Shown one piece after another: positions 1-9,063 of a stretch of 64,000 nt of DNA. Where the stretch lies: contig NZ_PXNP01000023.1 in assembly GCF_003007675.1 (NCBI RefSeq), positions 186,001 to 250,000 on the forward strand, given 5' to 3'. Origin of the DNA: Marinobacter fuscus. GTDB taxonomy: Bacteria; Pseudomonadota; Gammaproteobacteria; Pseudomonadales; Oleiphilaceae. Each line of letters opens with the position of its first letter. Positions within the stretch are counted from its first letter, which is position 1. The translations under genes were made by a program, and so were the position numbers. The notes beneath the pieces are model-generated. The model was not told where the DNA came from and searched no databases. It saw nothing but the letters and a program-made list of their open reading frames with translations.

Positions 1-1024
1 TAACGGCAAGCACGTGGTAACCGCCAACAAGGCGCTGATTGCCGTGCACGGTAACGAAATTTTTGAAGCGGCCGCCAAGGCGGGCGTTGTGGTGGCCTAT
101 GAAGCGGGTGTTGCTGGTGGCATTCCCGTGATCAAGGCGGTGCGTGAAGGTCTGGCGGCTAATCGCATCGATACCATCGCCGGTATTATCAACGGCACCG
201 GTAACTACATTCTCACCGAAATGCGCGCGGGCCGCGAGTTCAGCGAGGTGCTGAAAGAAGCCCAGGCGCTGGGGTATGCCGAAGCCGATCCTACCTTTGA
301 TGTTGAAGGGATCGACGCGGCACACAAACTCACCATCCTGGCGGCCTCCGGCTTTGGTGTGCCTCTGCAGTTTGAAAAGGCGTACACCGAAGGTATCTCC
401 GGCATCACCCCTTACGACATTGCCCATGCTGAGCTGCTTGGCTATCGGGTAAAGCATCTGGGTATCGCCCGTCGCCGGGAAGAGGGTATCGAGTTGCGGG
501 TGCAGCCGACTCTGGTACCCCAGAGCCATCTGATTGCTCAGGTTGACGGCGTTCTGAATGCGGTGCTGGTGGATGGCGATGCCGTGGGCCAGACCATGTA
601 TTACGGCCCGGGCGCTGGCGACGAAGCCACCGCCTCTTCGGTGATTGCCGACATTGTGGATGTGGCCCGCATTGTCGCCGGTGGCGGAGGCCAGACGGTG
701 CCCTACCTTGGCTTTGCTCCCGAGGCGTTGGAAGATCTTCCGGTTCTGCCAATGGAAGATGTGCAGTCTGCCTATTACCTGAGGATTCAGGCCTTCGACC
801 ATCCGGGTGTGCTGGCCAAGGTTGCCGCCATTCTCAGCGAGCATGGCATCAACATCGAGTCGATCATGCAGAAGGAATCGGAATTCAAGGATGGCAGGAT
901 TCCGGTCATCATCCTGACCCATACGGTGCAGGAGCGTCAGATGAACCTGGCGATCGAAGAAATGGAAGCTCTGGCCGATATTGACGGCCAGGTGGTTCGC
1001 ATCCGCGCCGAAAACTTCAACTGA
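1..1024 (+). CDS. hom: Homoserine dehydrogenase, 5' end outside window
   Basis: Reduces aspartate semialdehyde to homoserine with NAD(P)H, the branch point to threonine, methionine and isoleucine. The reading frame is open from base 2, so the N-terminal NAD-binding part is missing; roughly 100 residues are lost compared with the usual ~430 aa. The visible part begins at NGKHVVTANKAL, includes the substrate-binding stretch GIINGTGNYILTEM and the LGYAEADPTFDVEGIDAAHK motif, and ends in an ACT domain (YYLRIQAFDHPGVLAKVAAI onward) typical of threonine-feedback-regulated forms. thrC follows after 11 bases, so the two are probably one transcript. The family assignment is secure. Confidence 0.96.
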   Translation, partial: NGKHVVTANKALIAVHGNEIFEAAAKAGVVVAYEAGVAGGIPVIKAVREGLAANRIDTIAGIINGTGNYILTEMRAGREFSEVLKEAQALGYAEADPTFDVEGIDAAHKLTILAASGFGVPLQFEKAYTEGISGITPYDIAHAELLGYRVKHLGIARRREEGIELRVQPTLVPQSHLIAQVDGVLNAVLVDGDAVGQTMYYGPGAGDEATASSVIADIVDVARIVAGGGGQTVPYLGFAPEALEDLPVLPMEDVQSAYYLRIQAFDHPGVLAKVAAILSEHGINIESIMQKESEFKDGRIPVIILTHTVQERQMNLAIEEMEALADIDGQVVRIRAENFN

Positions 1025-1035
1025 CAGGTACGCAC

Positions 1036-2436
1036 GTGAGATACATCAGTACTCGGGGTGAAGCCCCCGCTCTTGGCTTTGAAGACGTATTGCTGACCGG
1101 CCTGGCCACCGACGGCGGCCTGTATGTGCCGGAGTCCCTTCCGCACTTCAGCCTGGAGGAGATCCGAAGCTGGCGTGGTCTGCCCTACGCGGAACTGGCC
1201 TACAAGGTGATGTACCCGTTCGTCGAGGACGCCATTCCGGCGGATGACTTCCGGGCCATGCTCAATGAAACCTACAGTGTGTTTGGTCATCAGGCGGTTG
1301 CGCCGCTGGTGCAGCTCGACAGCAACGAGTGGGTGATGGAGCTGTTCCGCGGGCCAACCCTGGCGTTCAAGGATTTCGCGCTGCAGTTGCTGGGCCGTTT
1401 GCTGGATTACGTGCTGGAAAAGCGTAAGCAGCACGTGGTCATCATGGGGGCCACCTCCGGAGACACCGGCTCTGCCGCCATCGAAGGTTGCCGCCGTTGT
1501 GAGCATGTGGACATCTTTATCCTGCATCCGCACCAGCGGGTGTCGGAAGTGCAACGCCGCCAGATGACCACGGTGCAGGGCGATAATATTCATAACATCG
1601 CGGTGAAAGGCAATTTTGATGATTGCCAGCGCATGGTGAAGGAAAGCTTTGGCAACCAGTCGTTCCTGGGTGGAAAGACCCAGCTGGCGGCCGTCAATTC
1701 CATCAACTGGGCCCGCATCATGGCCCAGATTGTCTACTACTTTCAGGCCTCGCTGGCGCTGGGTGGCCCGGATCGCAGCATGGCGTTCTCGGTACCCACC
1801 GGTAACTTCGGTGACATTTTTGCCGGTTATCTGGCCAAGAAGATGGGCCTGCCTGTTAGCCAGCTGGTGATTGCCACCAACCGCAACGACATCCTGCATC
1901 GCTTCATGAGCGGCAACAAGTACGAGCAGCACCAGCTCGAGCATACCCTGTCGCCCAGCATGGATATCATGGTTTCCAGCAACTTCGAGCGTTTGTTGTT
2001 CGATCTGCATGGCCGTGACGGTGCGGCGGTGAAAACGCTGCTGGAAAATGCCGCCAAAGGCCCGGTCAGCATCGAGGACTACCGCTGGAAGCATGCCCGC
2101 AAGCTGTTTGACAGTGACGCTGTGGACGACAAGACCACCTGCGACACCATCCGCGAGGTGTACGAGCAGAACGAATACCTGCTCGATCCGCACACCGCCA
2201 TCGGTGTTCGGGCGGCCCGGAACTGCCGTCGGGATTCCGCGGTACCCATGATTACCCTTGGCACCGCCCATCCGGCCAAGTTCCCGGATGCCATTACCGA
2301 GTCCGGCCTGAGCGTCAAGCCCCAGCTGCCAGCGCACATGGCGGATCTGTTCGAGCGGGAAGAGCGCTACACCGTGCTGGAGAACAGCGTGTCGGAAGTG
2401 CAGAGCTTTATTGGCAAGCACTGGAAGAACGCCTGA
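1036..2436 (+). CDS. thrC: Threonine synthase
   Basis: PLP enzyme that converts O-phosphohomoserine to threonine, the last step of the pathway started by the upstream gene. The 466-residue product has the N-terminal MRYISTRGEAP segment and the PLP-lysine region GPTLAFKDFALQLLG, with Lys112 the expected Schiff-base residue, followed by the SGDTGSAA phosphate-binding loop and the PTGNFGD motif. Translation starts at GTG (1036) with an AGG about 8 bases upstream. It sits between hom and recJ with gaps of 11 and 6 bases, which argues for one operon. Length fits the longer bacterial form of the family. Confidence 0.97.
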   Translation: MRYISTRGEAPALGFEDVLLTGLATDGGLYVPESLPHFSLEEIRSWRGLPYAELAYKVMYPFVEDAIPADDFRAMLNETYSVFGHQAVAPLVQLDSNEWVMELFRGPTLAFKDFALQLLGRLLDYVLEKRKQHVVIMGATSGDTGSAAIEGCRRCEHVDIFILHPHQRVSEVQRRQMTTVQGDNIHNIAVKGNFDDCQRMVKESFGNQSFLGGKTQLAAVNSINWARIMAQIVYYFQASLALGGPDRSMAFSVPTGNFGDIFAGYLAKKMGLPVSQLVIATNRNDILHRFMSGNKYEQHQLEHTLSPSMDIMVSSNFERLLFDLHGRDGAAVKTLLENAAKGPVSIEDYRWKHARKLFDSDAVDDKTTCDTIREVYEQNEYLLDPHTAIGVRAARNCRRDSAVPMITLGTAHPAKFPDAITESGLSVKPQLPAHMADLFEREERYTVLENSVSEVQSFIGKHWKNA

Positions 2437-2442
2437 TCCGGC

Positions 2443-4176
2443 ATGACTCCAAAAAAAATCCTGCGTCGCCCCCAGCCGTCTGAACAGGCGGGCTGGGGGC
2501 AAAACCTGCCTCCGATTCTTCGCCGGCTCTACGCCGCTCGCGGTGTGCAGTCCGACGAACAACTGCAGTACACCCTGAAAAATCTGGCCTCCCCCTTGCA
2601 GTTGCGGGGTATCGATCGTGCCGTGGCGCTGTTGACCGAAGCCATTGCCCGCAAACAGCGGGTGATGGTGTTGGGCGACTTCGACGCGGACGGTGCCACC
2701 AGCACCGCCGTGGCGATGCTGGGGCTGTCGATGCTGGGCGTTGCGGCCATTGATTTCCGGGTGCCCAGCCGCTTCTCCGATGGCTACGGCCTGACCCCCG
2801 GCATCATCCAGCGCTTGCAGGAAGAAAATGATCTGCCCGATTTGCTGGTGACCGTCGATAATGGCATCTCCGCTATCGACGGTGTGCAGGCTGCCCGGGA
2901 GCTGGGTATCAAAGTGGTTATTACCGACCATCACCTGGCGGGTGAAGAGCTGCCCGACGCCGACGCCATTGTTAACCCCAATCAGCCCGGCTGTCCGTTC
3001 CTGAGCAAGAATGCCGCCGGGGTGGGGGTGATGTTTTACGTGCTGACGGCGCTGCGAAAGCACCTGCGGGATCAGGGTTTGCTGCCGCAGCCTGAACCCA
3101 ATCTCGGGTGCCTGCTGGATCTGGTGGCGTTGGGTACCGTGGCTGATGTGGTGCCGCTGGATCACAACAACCGGATCTTTGTCGAGCAGGGTATTCGCCG
3201 CATTCGTAAGGGCGAGGCCCGCCCCGGCATTCTCGCCCTGCTGGAAGTGGCTGGCCGGGATTACACCGAAATCAGTGCCACGGATCTTGGCTTTGTGGTG
3301 GGCCCACGGCTGAATGCTGCGGGGAGGCTGGATGACATGAGCATTGGCATCGCCTGCCTGCTGGCCGATGGCCGCGACGAAGCGTTGCGTCTGGCCCGGG
3401 AGCTGGACAACTTCAACCGCGAACGCCGCACCATCGAAAAAGACATGAAAGCCCAGGCCCAGGAGTTACTGGCGTCCATGTCGCTGGACATCGAAGGCTT
3501 GCCCTGGGGGCTGGCACTGTTTGATCCGGACTGGCACCAGGGGGTGATTGGCATTCTGGCCGCCAGGATCCGCGAACAGACCCACCGGCCAACCATCGCC
3601 TTCGCGCCCGACGATGATGGCGAACACCTGAAAGGCTCGGCCCGCTCCATTCCCGGCCTGCACATTCGGGATGCTCTGGCGGTGGTGGATGCAAAGCATC
3701 CCGGACTGATGAAGAAATACGGCGGCCACGCCATGGCTGCGGGTATGACCATTGCCCGAGGTGATCTGGAGCGCTTCAGCCGAGCTTTCGATGGCGCGGT
3801 GCGAGACTCCTTGCAACCCGAAGATCTGGAAGCGGCCATCACCACCGACGGTCCACTGGCGCCGGATGAGCTCAATCTGGACACCGCCTACTTGCTCAAG
3901 CGCGCAGGCCCCTGGGGGCAGCACTTCCCTGAGCCGGTGTTCGATGGCGAGTTCAAGGTGGTTAGCCAGCGCATTGTGGGTGAAAATCACCTGAAGCTGG
4001 TTCTCCAGCCTGCGGAAGGGGGCGGCATTGTGGATGGCATTGCCTTCAACACGGGGCCGGAAGTGCCGGATTACACCCGTAGTGGCGCGCGGGTGGTTTA
4101 CAAACCCGATGCCAATACCTTTCGGGGGCGGACTAATCTTCAGTTGCTGGTGGATTATCTGGAGCCGCTTGGGTGA
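2443..4176 (+). CDS. recJ: Single-stranded-DNA exonuclease RecJ
   Basis: 5'-to-3' exonuclease on single-stranded DNA, used in RecFOR recombination and mismatch and base-excision repair. The 577-residue protein has the DHH-family metal-binding motifs: GDFDADG (Asp79, Asp81, Asp83) and TDHH (Asp162-His164), then the DHHA1 region with GGHAMAAGM near residue 427 and a C-terminal OB-like part. It starts at ATG 2443, 6 bases after thrC; no good ribosome-binding site is visible, so it may be translationally coupled. The hom-thrC-recJ-prfB-lysS order is the one seen in pseudomonads. Long open frames on the opposite strand here are composition artefacts. Confidence 0.96.
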   Translation: MTPKKILRRPQPSEQAGWGQNLPPILRRLYAARGVQSDEQLQYTLKNLASPLQLRGIDRAVALLTEAIARKQRVMVLGDFDADGATSTAVAMLGLSMLGVAAIDFRVPSRFSDGYGLTPGIIQRLQEENDLPDLLVTVDNGISAIDGVQAARELGIKVVITDHHLAGEELPDADAIVNPNQPGCPFLSKNAAGVGVMFYVLTALRKHLRDQGLLPQPEPNLGCLLDLVALGTVADVVPLDHNNRIFVEQGIRRIRKGEARPGILALLEVAGRDYTEISATDLGFVVGPRLNAAGRLDDMSIGIACLLADGRDEALRLARELDNFNRERRTIEKDMKAQAQELLASMSLDIEGLPWGLALFDPDWHQGVIGILAARIREQTHRPTIAFAPDDDGEHLKGSARSIPGLHIRDALAVVDAKHPGLMKKYGGHAMAAGMTIARGDLERFSRAFDGAVRDSLQPEDLEAAITTDGPLAPDELNLDTAYLLKRAGPWGQHFPEPVFDGEFKVVSQRIVGENHLKLVLQPAEGGGIVDGIAFNTGPEVPDYTRSGARVVYKPDANTFRGRTNLQLLVDYLEPLG

Positions 4177-4205
4177 GGGGCGTCAGGTTTTGGCGTTCAG
4201 GTGGG

Positions 4206-4308
4206 TTCCAGGGTGGGGTCTGACCGCGAGGGTCAGACCCCTTGGCATCAGCCGTAGCAGACTCCCCGAAACAAGTCTGGGCCGCGAGGGTTAGACCCTG
4301 TCCTGGAA
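4206..4308. repeat. REPIN-like palindromic repeat (two REP-like halves)
   Basis: The ends of this 103-base block are inverted copies: 4206-4225 (TTCCAGGGTGGGGTCTGACC) matches the reverse complement of 4289-4308 at 16 of 20 positions. The left half also forms a perfect 11-bp hairpin, GGGGTCTGACC (4215-4225) with 4231-4241 around the loop GCGAG. A direct copy of CCGCGAGGGTYAGACCC occurs in both halves (from 4224 and 4282). Two REP-like hairpins in inverted order are the form of REPIN/BIME elements mobilised by RAYT transposases. No such transposase is in the window, so the mobility is inferred. Confidence 0.7.
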
Positions 4309-4333
4309 TCCAGAGCCAAGCCGGGGCGCTGTG

Positions 4334-4507
4334 TGGGGTAGGGCTTTTCGAGAGTGTCGAAAACAGGGATGTTTTCGTCAAGCGTACAGGGGCAGAGCAA
4401 GTGCATTAGAAGTGCAGCTTCGCGCGCAGCGGAGCGACAGCAATCTGTGATTGCTGGCTGGACCCGCTTGCGGGGATTTACCGCGTCTCTCGGAAAGCCC
4501 TACCCCA
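4334..4507. repeat. 174-bp inverted-repeat-bounded structured element
   Basis: A 21-base arm at 4334-4354 and its inverted copy at 4487-4507 match at 20 of 21 positions and enclose about 130 bases. Inside are further palindromes: CGAAAAC/GTTTTCG around 4358-4377 (loop AGGGAT) and a perfect 8-bp stem CAGCAATC (4438-4445) with GATTGCTG (4449-4456). The single-stranded form would fold as a long stem with a branched head. It lies between recJ and prfB and has no open frame of substance. It could be a MITE-like element or a structured RNA; the sequence alone does not decide. A shared motif, AGCGTACAGGG, recurs at 8046. Confidence 0.65.
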
Positions 4508-4535
4508 CGCGGTGCGTGCTCCAGCGCATGAACAG

Positions 4536-4564
4536 CTGATTTAACCCGCGAAATCCGGTAGAAT
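4536..4564 (+). promoter_or_regulatory. Candidate sigma70 promoter for prfB
   Basis: CTGATT (4536-4541) and TAGAAT (4559-4564) are 17 bases apart, about 50 bases before the prfB start. The -10 box is good (5 of 6), the -35 weak (3 of 6). It lies just past the repeat elements, where prfB would need its own promoter. Confidence 0.35.
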
Positions 4565-4612
4565 CCGCCCTCTGTTTTTATCGCATCATTTTCCAACGCG
4601 AGACACGATTTC

Positions 4613-5708
4613 ATGGAAATTAATCCCATAGTGACGAAGATCAAAGAGCTTCGCGAGCGCACCGACGCGCTGAGGGGGTACCTTTGACTACGATCAGCGC
4701 AGCGAGCGCCTGACCGAAGTCGAACGCGAACTCGAGCAGCCCACCGTATGGGACGACCCCGAGCGGGCGCAGGCCCTGGGCAAAGAACGCTCCGATCTTG
4801 AGCTGATCGTCAAAACCATCGACAACCTCACCAACGGCCTGGCGGATGCGGAAAGTCTGCTCGACATGGCGGTGGAAGAGGACGACGAAGGCACCGTTCA
4901 GGAAATCGAGAACGACCTGAACGGCCTGGACGGCGAGCTGGAAAAACTCGAATTCCGCCGTATGTTCTCCGGTGAAATGGACCCCAACAACGCCTACCTC
5001 GACATACAGGCTGGTTCCGGCGGCACCGAGGCCCAGGACTGGGGCAACATGCTGCTGCGCATGTACCTGCGTTGGGCCGAGCGCCGTGGCTTCAAGGCCG
5101 AAATCGTCGAACTACAGGAAGGTGAAGTGGCAGGCATCAAGAGCGCCACCATTCACATTCAGGGCGAATACGCCTACGGCTGGCTGCGCACCGAAACCGG
5201 CGTACACCGCCTGGTGCGGAAATCGCCCTTTGACTCCGGCAACCGTCGCCACACCTCCTTCTCATCGGTGTTTGTCTCGCCGGAAGTGGACGACAGCTTC
5301 GATATCGAAATTAACCCTGCCGATCTGCGGGTGGATGTTTACCGCGCCTCCGGAGCCGGTGGTCAGCACGTAAACCGGACCGAATCCGCTGTGCGACTGA
5401 CCCACAACCCCACCGGCATTGTGGTGGCCTGTCAGGCTGGCCGAAGCCAGCATCAGAACAAAGACCAGGCCATGAAGCAGCTCAAGGCCAAACTCTTTGA
5501 GCACGAGATGCAGAAGCGTAACGAAGAGAAACAGAAAGCCGAAGATGCCAAGTCTGACATCGGCTGGGGCAGCCAGATCCGCTCTTACGTTCTGGATGAC
5601 AGCCGTATCAAAGACCTTCGCACCAAAGTCGAGACCAGCAACACCCAGTCGGTGTTGGATGGCGACATCGACAAGTTTATTGAAGCCAGTCTGAAAATGG
5701 CGCTGTAA
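4613..5708 (+). CDS. prfB: Peptide chain release factor 2 (needs +1 frameshift)
   Basis: RF2 reads UGA and UAA stop codons and releases the finished peptide in the ribosomal A site. The gene is split over two frames: codons 1-24 run from ATG 4613 to CTT 4682-4684, then an in-frame TGA (4685-4687) is bypassed by a +1 shift, and frame continues from GAC 4686 to the stop at 5706-5708. The joined product is 364 aa, against 365 in E. coli. The codon-recognition tripeptide SPF falls at residues 204-206 and the catalytic GGQ at 249-251, the expected places. Regulation is autogenous: low RF2 favours the shift at TGA. lysS follows 55 bases later, as in many proteobacteria. Confidence 0.97.
4673..4688 (+). 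promoter_or_regulatory. Programmed +1 frameshift site of prfB
   Basis: The string AGGGGGTACCTTTGAC carries all parts of the known RF2 signal: an internal Shine-Dalgarno-like AGGGGG (4673-4678), a 3-base spacer, the slippery CTT codon (4682-4684), the in-frame TGA stop and a following C. The downstream frame continues directly as RF2, so this is a functional recoding site and not a sequencing error. Confidence 0.95.
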
Positions 5709-5763
5709 TCAGCGCCTTTCAAACCCATCCGGATCATTCCGACTTCTTCTTTAGTGAGCCAAG

Positions 5764-7299
5764 ATGACTGAACAAACCCAGAACGCCACACAGCCTGAGG
5801 ACAACAAGCTGATTGCCGAGCGCCGCGCCAAGCTGGCTGCGCTGCGCGAACAGGGCAATCCGTTCCCCAATGACTTCCGCCGGGACGCCACCGCTGCCGA
5901 GCTGCAGAAACAATACGGTGACAAATCCAAGGAAGAGCTGGAAAGCCTCGGCATCAAAGTGGCCATTGCCGGCCGCATGATGCTCGACCGCAAGGCGTTC
6001 AAGGTCGTTCAGGACATGACCGGCCGTATCCAGATTTATGCCTCCAAGGATGTCCAGAAAGACACCAAGCACTGGGATATGGGCGACATCGTCGGCGTAC
6101 GGGGCACATTGTCCAAATCCGGCAAGGGCGATCTGTATGTCACCATGGAAGAATACGTTCTGCTCACCAAATCCCTGCGCCCGTTGCCTGAAAAGCACAA
6201 GGGCCTCACCGACACCGAGGCCCGTTACCGCCATCGCTATGTCGATCTGATGGTGAACGAAGACAGCCGCCGGGTGTTTTATGCCCGCTCCAAGATCATC
6301 AATGTGATGCGCCAGTATTTTGCCGAGCGCGACTTCATGGAAGTGGAAACGCCCATGCTGCAGGTGATTCCGGGTGGCGCCACGGCGCGGCCGTTCGTCA
6401 CCCATCACAATGCGCTGGGTATCGATATGTACCTGCGAATTGCGCCGGAACTGTTCCTCAAGCGTTTGGTGGTCGGTGGCTTTGAGCGGGTGTTCGAGAT
6501 CAACCGTAACTTCCGTAACGAAGGCCTGTCGACCCGGCACAACCCCGAGTTCACGATGGTCGAGTTTTATCAGGCGTACGCCGATTACAACGACCTGATG
6601 GATCTGACCGAAGACATGCTGCGAACCATCACCGAACAAGTGCTGGGCAGCGCCATCGTCACCAATACCCGGGTTCTGAAAGACGGCACCGAAGAGACCA
6701 TCGAGTACGATTTCGGCAAGCCGTTTGAGCGCCTGACCGTGGTTGATGCCATTCTGCGCTATAACCCGGACATCACCCGGGAACAGCTGGCGGACGACAC
6801 CCAGGCCCGTGCTGTGGCAAAAGGCCTTGGCATTCAGGTGAAAGACATCTGGGGCCTGGGCAAGGTTCAGATCGAAATCTTTGAAGCCACGGCAGAGCAT
6901 CGTCTGATGCAGCCGACGTTCATTACCGAGTACCCGAAAGAAGTGTCGCCGCTGGCCCGTAGCAAGGACAGCGATCCGTTCGTCACCGAGCGCTTCGAGT
7001 TTTTCGTGGGGGGGCGTGAAATTGCCAACGGCTTCTCGGAGCTGAACGACGCGGAAGATCAGGCCGAGCGCTTCCAGGCCCAGGTGGCGGAAAAAGACGC
7101 CGGTGATGACGAGGCCATGTTCTACGACGAAGACTACGTGATGGCGCTGGAATACGGCTTGCCGCCGACCGCCGGTGAAGGCATAGGTATTGACCGACTG
7201 GCCATGCTGCTGACCGACTCACCGTCGATCCGCGATGTGATTCTGTTCCCGGCCATGCGCCCGGAACACAAGGCGGAACAGAAGCCGGACAGCGAGTAA
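5764..7299 (+). CDS. lysS: Lysyl-tRNA synthetase, class II
   Basis: Charges tRNA-Lys with lysine using ATP. The 511-residue protein has an N-terminal OB-fold anticodon-binding domain (about residues 65-165, including [20 protein letters not shown]) and a class II core. Motif 2 is visible as [14 protein letters not shown] and motif 3 as [15 protein letters not shown] near the C-terminus. It starts at ATG 5764. ung begins only 4 bases after the stop, so the two are cotranscribed. Length and motifs are standard for the bacterial LysRS-II family. Confidence 0.98.
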   Translation: MTEQTQNATQPEDNKLIAERRAKLAALREQGNPFPNDFRRDATAAELQKQYGDKSKEELESLGIKVAIAGRMMLDRKAFKVVQDMTGRIQIYASKDVQKDTKHWDMGDIVGVRGTLSKSGKGDLYVTMEEYVLLTKSLRPLPEKHKGLTDTEARYRHRYVDLMVNEDSRRVFYARSKIINVMRQYFAERDFMEVETPMLQVIPGGATARPFVTHHNALGIDMYLRIAPELFLKRLVVGGFERVFEINRNFRNEGLSTRHNPEFTMVEFYQAYADYNDLMDLTEDMLRTITEQVLGSAIVTNTRVLKDGTEETIEYDFGKPFERLTVVDAILRYNPDITREQLADDTQARAVAKGLGIQVKDIWGLGKVQIEIFEATAEHRLMQPTFITEYPKEVSPLARSKDSDPFVTERFEFFVGGREIANGFSELNDAEDQAERFQAQVAEKDAGDDEAMFYDEDYVMALEYGLPPTAGEGIGIDRLAMLLTDSPSIRDVILFPAMRPEHKAEQKPDSE

Positions 7300-7303
7300 G
7301 CCC

Positions 7304-8035
7304 ATGCACCCAGCCGAGGCACTGGCTCAACAACTGAAGCCCGGCTGCGGTTGGGACCAATGGCTGGCGGACGAGTTTCGCCAGCCCTACATGCGGCAAC
7401 TGACCGAGTTTCTCGCGGCCGAGGAGCAGGCCGGAAAGGTTCTGTATCCCCCCAGATCCCACTGCTTTAACGCCCTGAACAGCACACCGCTGGCGAATGT
7501 GAGTGTGGTGATCCTCGGCCAGGACCCCTACCACGGCCCCGGTCAGGCCCATGGACTGAGTTTTTCAGTGCGGCCCGACGTACCCCTGCCGCCGTCGTTG
7601 ATCAATATCTTCAAGGAAATCCAGCAGGATCTCAGTATAGCGCCGCCGGATCACGGCTGTCTGCAGCCGTGGGCAGAGCAGGGAGTGCTGCTACTCAACA
7701 GTGTCCTTACGGTCGAGCAAAGGAATGCCGGAGCCCATCAAGGCAAGGGTTGGGAGAGGTTTACCGACAAGGTGATCGAAGTCATCAACCGGGAGCGTGA
7801 CAACTTGGTGTTCCTGTTGTGGGGCAGTTACGCAAAGAAAAAGGGCCAGCACATTGACCGGAACCGCCACCTGGTTCTGGAAGGCCCACACCCGTCACCG
7901 CTCAGTGCCTATCGCGGCTTCTTTGGTTGCCGGCACTTTTCAAACGCAAACCAGTGGTTGGAACGGCAGGGAAAGGCGTCGGTTAACTGGGCGTTGCCGA
8001 GTAAAGCAGAGATGATCAGAAAATATAAAAAGTGA
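7304..8035 (+). CDS. ung: Uracil-DNA glycosylase (family 1)
   Basis: Removes uracil from DNA, the first step of base-excision repair. The 243-residue protein carries the water-activating loop [14 protein letters not shown], with catalytic Asp74, and the minor-groove/His loop [17 protein letters not shown] with His196. It is slightly longer than the usual 220-230 aa, the excess lying at the N-terminus. ATG 7304 is 4 bases from the lysS stop; a start further inside would remove conserved sequence. The gene faces the minus-strand HDOD gene across a repeat-like hairpin at 8045-8120. Confidence 0.97.
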   Translation: MHPAEALAQQLKPGCGWDQWLADEFRQPYMRQLTEFLAAEEQAGKVLYPPRSHCFNALNSTPLANVSVVILGQDPYHGPGQAHGLSFSVRPDVPLPPSLINIFKEIQQDLSIAPPDHGCLQPWAEQGVLLLNSVLTVEQRNAGAHQGKGWERFTDKVIEVINRERDNLVFLLWGSYAKKKGQHIDRNRHLVLEGPHPSPLSAYRGFFGCRHFSNANQWLERQGKASVNWALPSKAEMIRKYKK

Positions 8036-8044
8036 GGCGGAGCC

Positions 8045-8120
8045 GAGCGTACAGGGAATTATTCACAGTGGGTTTCGGGAGCTGGCCCGATCGCAAGGAC
8101 GGGCGCCAAACTCCGAAAAC
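8045..8120. repeat. Hairpin-forming repeat between convergent genes
   Basis: After GAGCGTACAGGG (8045-8056), an imperfect long hairpin pairs GTTTCGG (8072-8078) with CCGAAAAC (8113-8120), with inner pairings CTGGC/GCCAA and CCCG/CGGG. The AGCGTACAGGG motif is identical to one inside the element at 4334-4507, which suggests a dispersed family. Its place between the ends of ung and the convergent HDOD gene suits a bidirectional terminator, though there is no clear T-run. Confidence 0.45.
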
Positions 8121-8129
8121 CACGAGGTA

Positions 8130-8963
8130 CTACTGAAGCAGCGCCATGGCGGCTTCCATCTGGGCGTTCAGGTCTTCTTCTTCGCTCATGTCGATGTTCG
8201 GGTCCAGGCCCAGGCGATCGAATGCGGAAATGGTTGTCCAGTCCATCTCGTTCCACGGGTGGTCTGATCCGGCAACCAGCTGCAGGTTTGCGATCATCAC
8301 CAGATCCGAGTAATCAGCCGATGGCGTTTCACGCTGGAAGTTTGCGTATTCACGCGGCACGTTCTGAAGTTCTGTCGGAAAGTCCCACTTTTTCAGGATC
8401 AGACATCCGATTTTCGGATGCAGTTCATCAATGACATTGTCCAGCATGATACTGCTGATCTGAATATCCCGGTCTTCAACATAGCGCAGAATCGGCAATA
8501 CCCCGATCAGGTGTACCAGCCCCGCCAGAGTGGCCTGGTCGGCCTTCAGGCGTGTATAGTGCTGGGCCAGTACGTGGCAGATGCCCGCGACTTCAGTGCT
8601 GGTTTGCCAGGTGGCACGCAGGCGTTTATCGATCATGTCAGAGGTGGCCTGGAACATCTGCTCCATGGCAAGACCCATGGCCAGGTTGCTGGTGTAGGCC
8701 ATGCCGAGGCGGCTTACGGCCATATTAAGGTTTTCGATAGCCCGGTTGCCTCGAAACAGCGGGCTGTTGCACACCCGTATGATCCGGGCCGACAGCGCCG
8801 TATCGTTGCTGATGACTTTTACCAGGTCGGCAATGGCGGAATCTTCCGATTCGGCAATCTCCCTAACCTGAAGCGCGACCTCTGGTAAGGTGGGTAAGAC
8901 CAGCTTGTCGTTTTCAATGGCAGACGTAAGGTCCGACTTGATCGTTTCAACAATATTCGCCAT
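8130..8963 (-). CDS. HDOD-domain protein
   Basis: The 277-residue product has an HDOD domain over roughly residues 18-210, shown by LPTLPEVALQVREIAESEDSAIADLVKVISNDTALSARIIRVCNSPLFRG in successive short motifs. HDOD proteins are non-catalytic relatives of HD phosphohydrolases and act in signal-transduction circuits, often with c-di-GMP or chemotaxis genes. No second domain is fused here; the acidic C-terminus (SEEEDLNAQMEAAMALLQ) may be a short tail. It starts at ATG 8963 and is probably monocistronic, facing ung. The specific role is unknown. Confidence 0.88.
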   Translation of the reverse strand: MANIVETIKSDLTSAIENDKLVLPTLPEVALQVREIAESEDSAIADLVKVISNDTALSARIIRVCNSPLFRGNRAIENLNMAVSRLGMAYTSNLAMGLAMEQMFQATSDMIDKRLRATWQTSTEVAGICHVLAQHYTRLKADQATLAGLVHLIGVLPILRYVEDRDIQISSIMLDNVIDELHPKIGCLILKKWDFPTELQNVPREYANFQRETPSADYSDLVMIANLQLVAGSDHPWNEMDWTTISAFDRLGLDPNIDMSEEEDLNAQMEAAMALLQ

Positions 8964-9063
8964 GACTCTAGAGTTCCACTATTCAAAGGCCTCCCGCAGG
9001 TCGGGAATAGGCGGCAGTATTTGGTGTTATTTATAGCAAATTCAGCGATGCTTGCCTGTCAAC

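Noticed and set aside
937..3165. 742-codon open frame on the minus strand across thrC and recJ
   Set aside because: It lies wholly against two clear conserved genes and encodes a His/Gln-rich composition typical of antisense frames in GC-rich DNA.
4685..4687. Premature stop that would make prfB a pseudogene
   Set aside because: It is the programmed frameshift stop; the downstream frame is complete and conserved.
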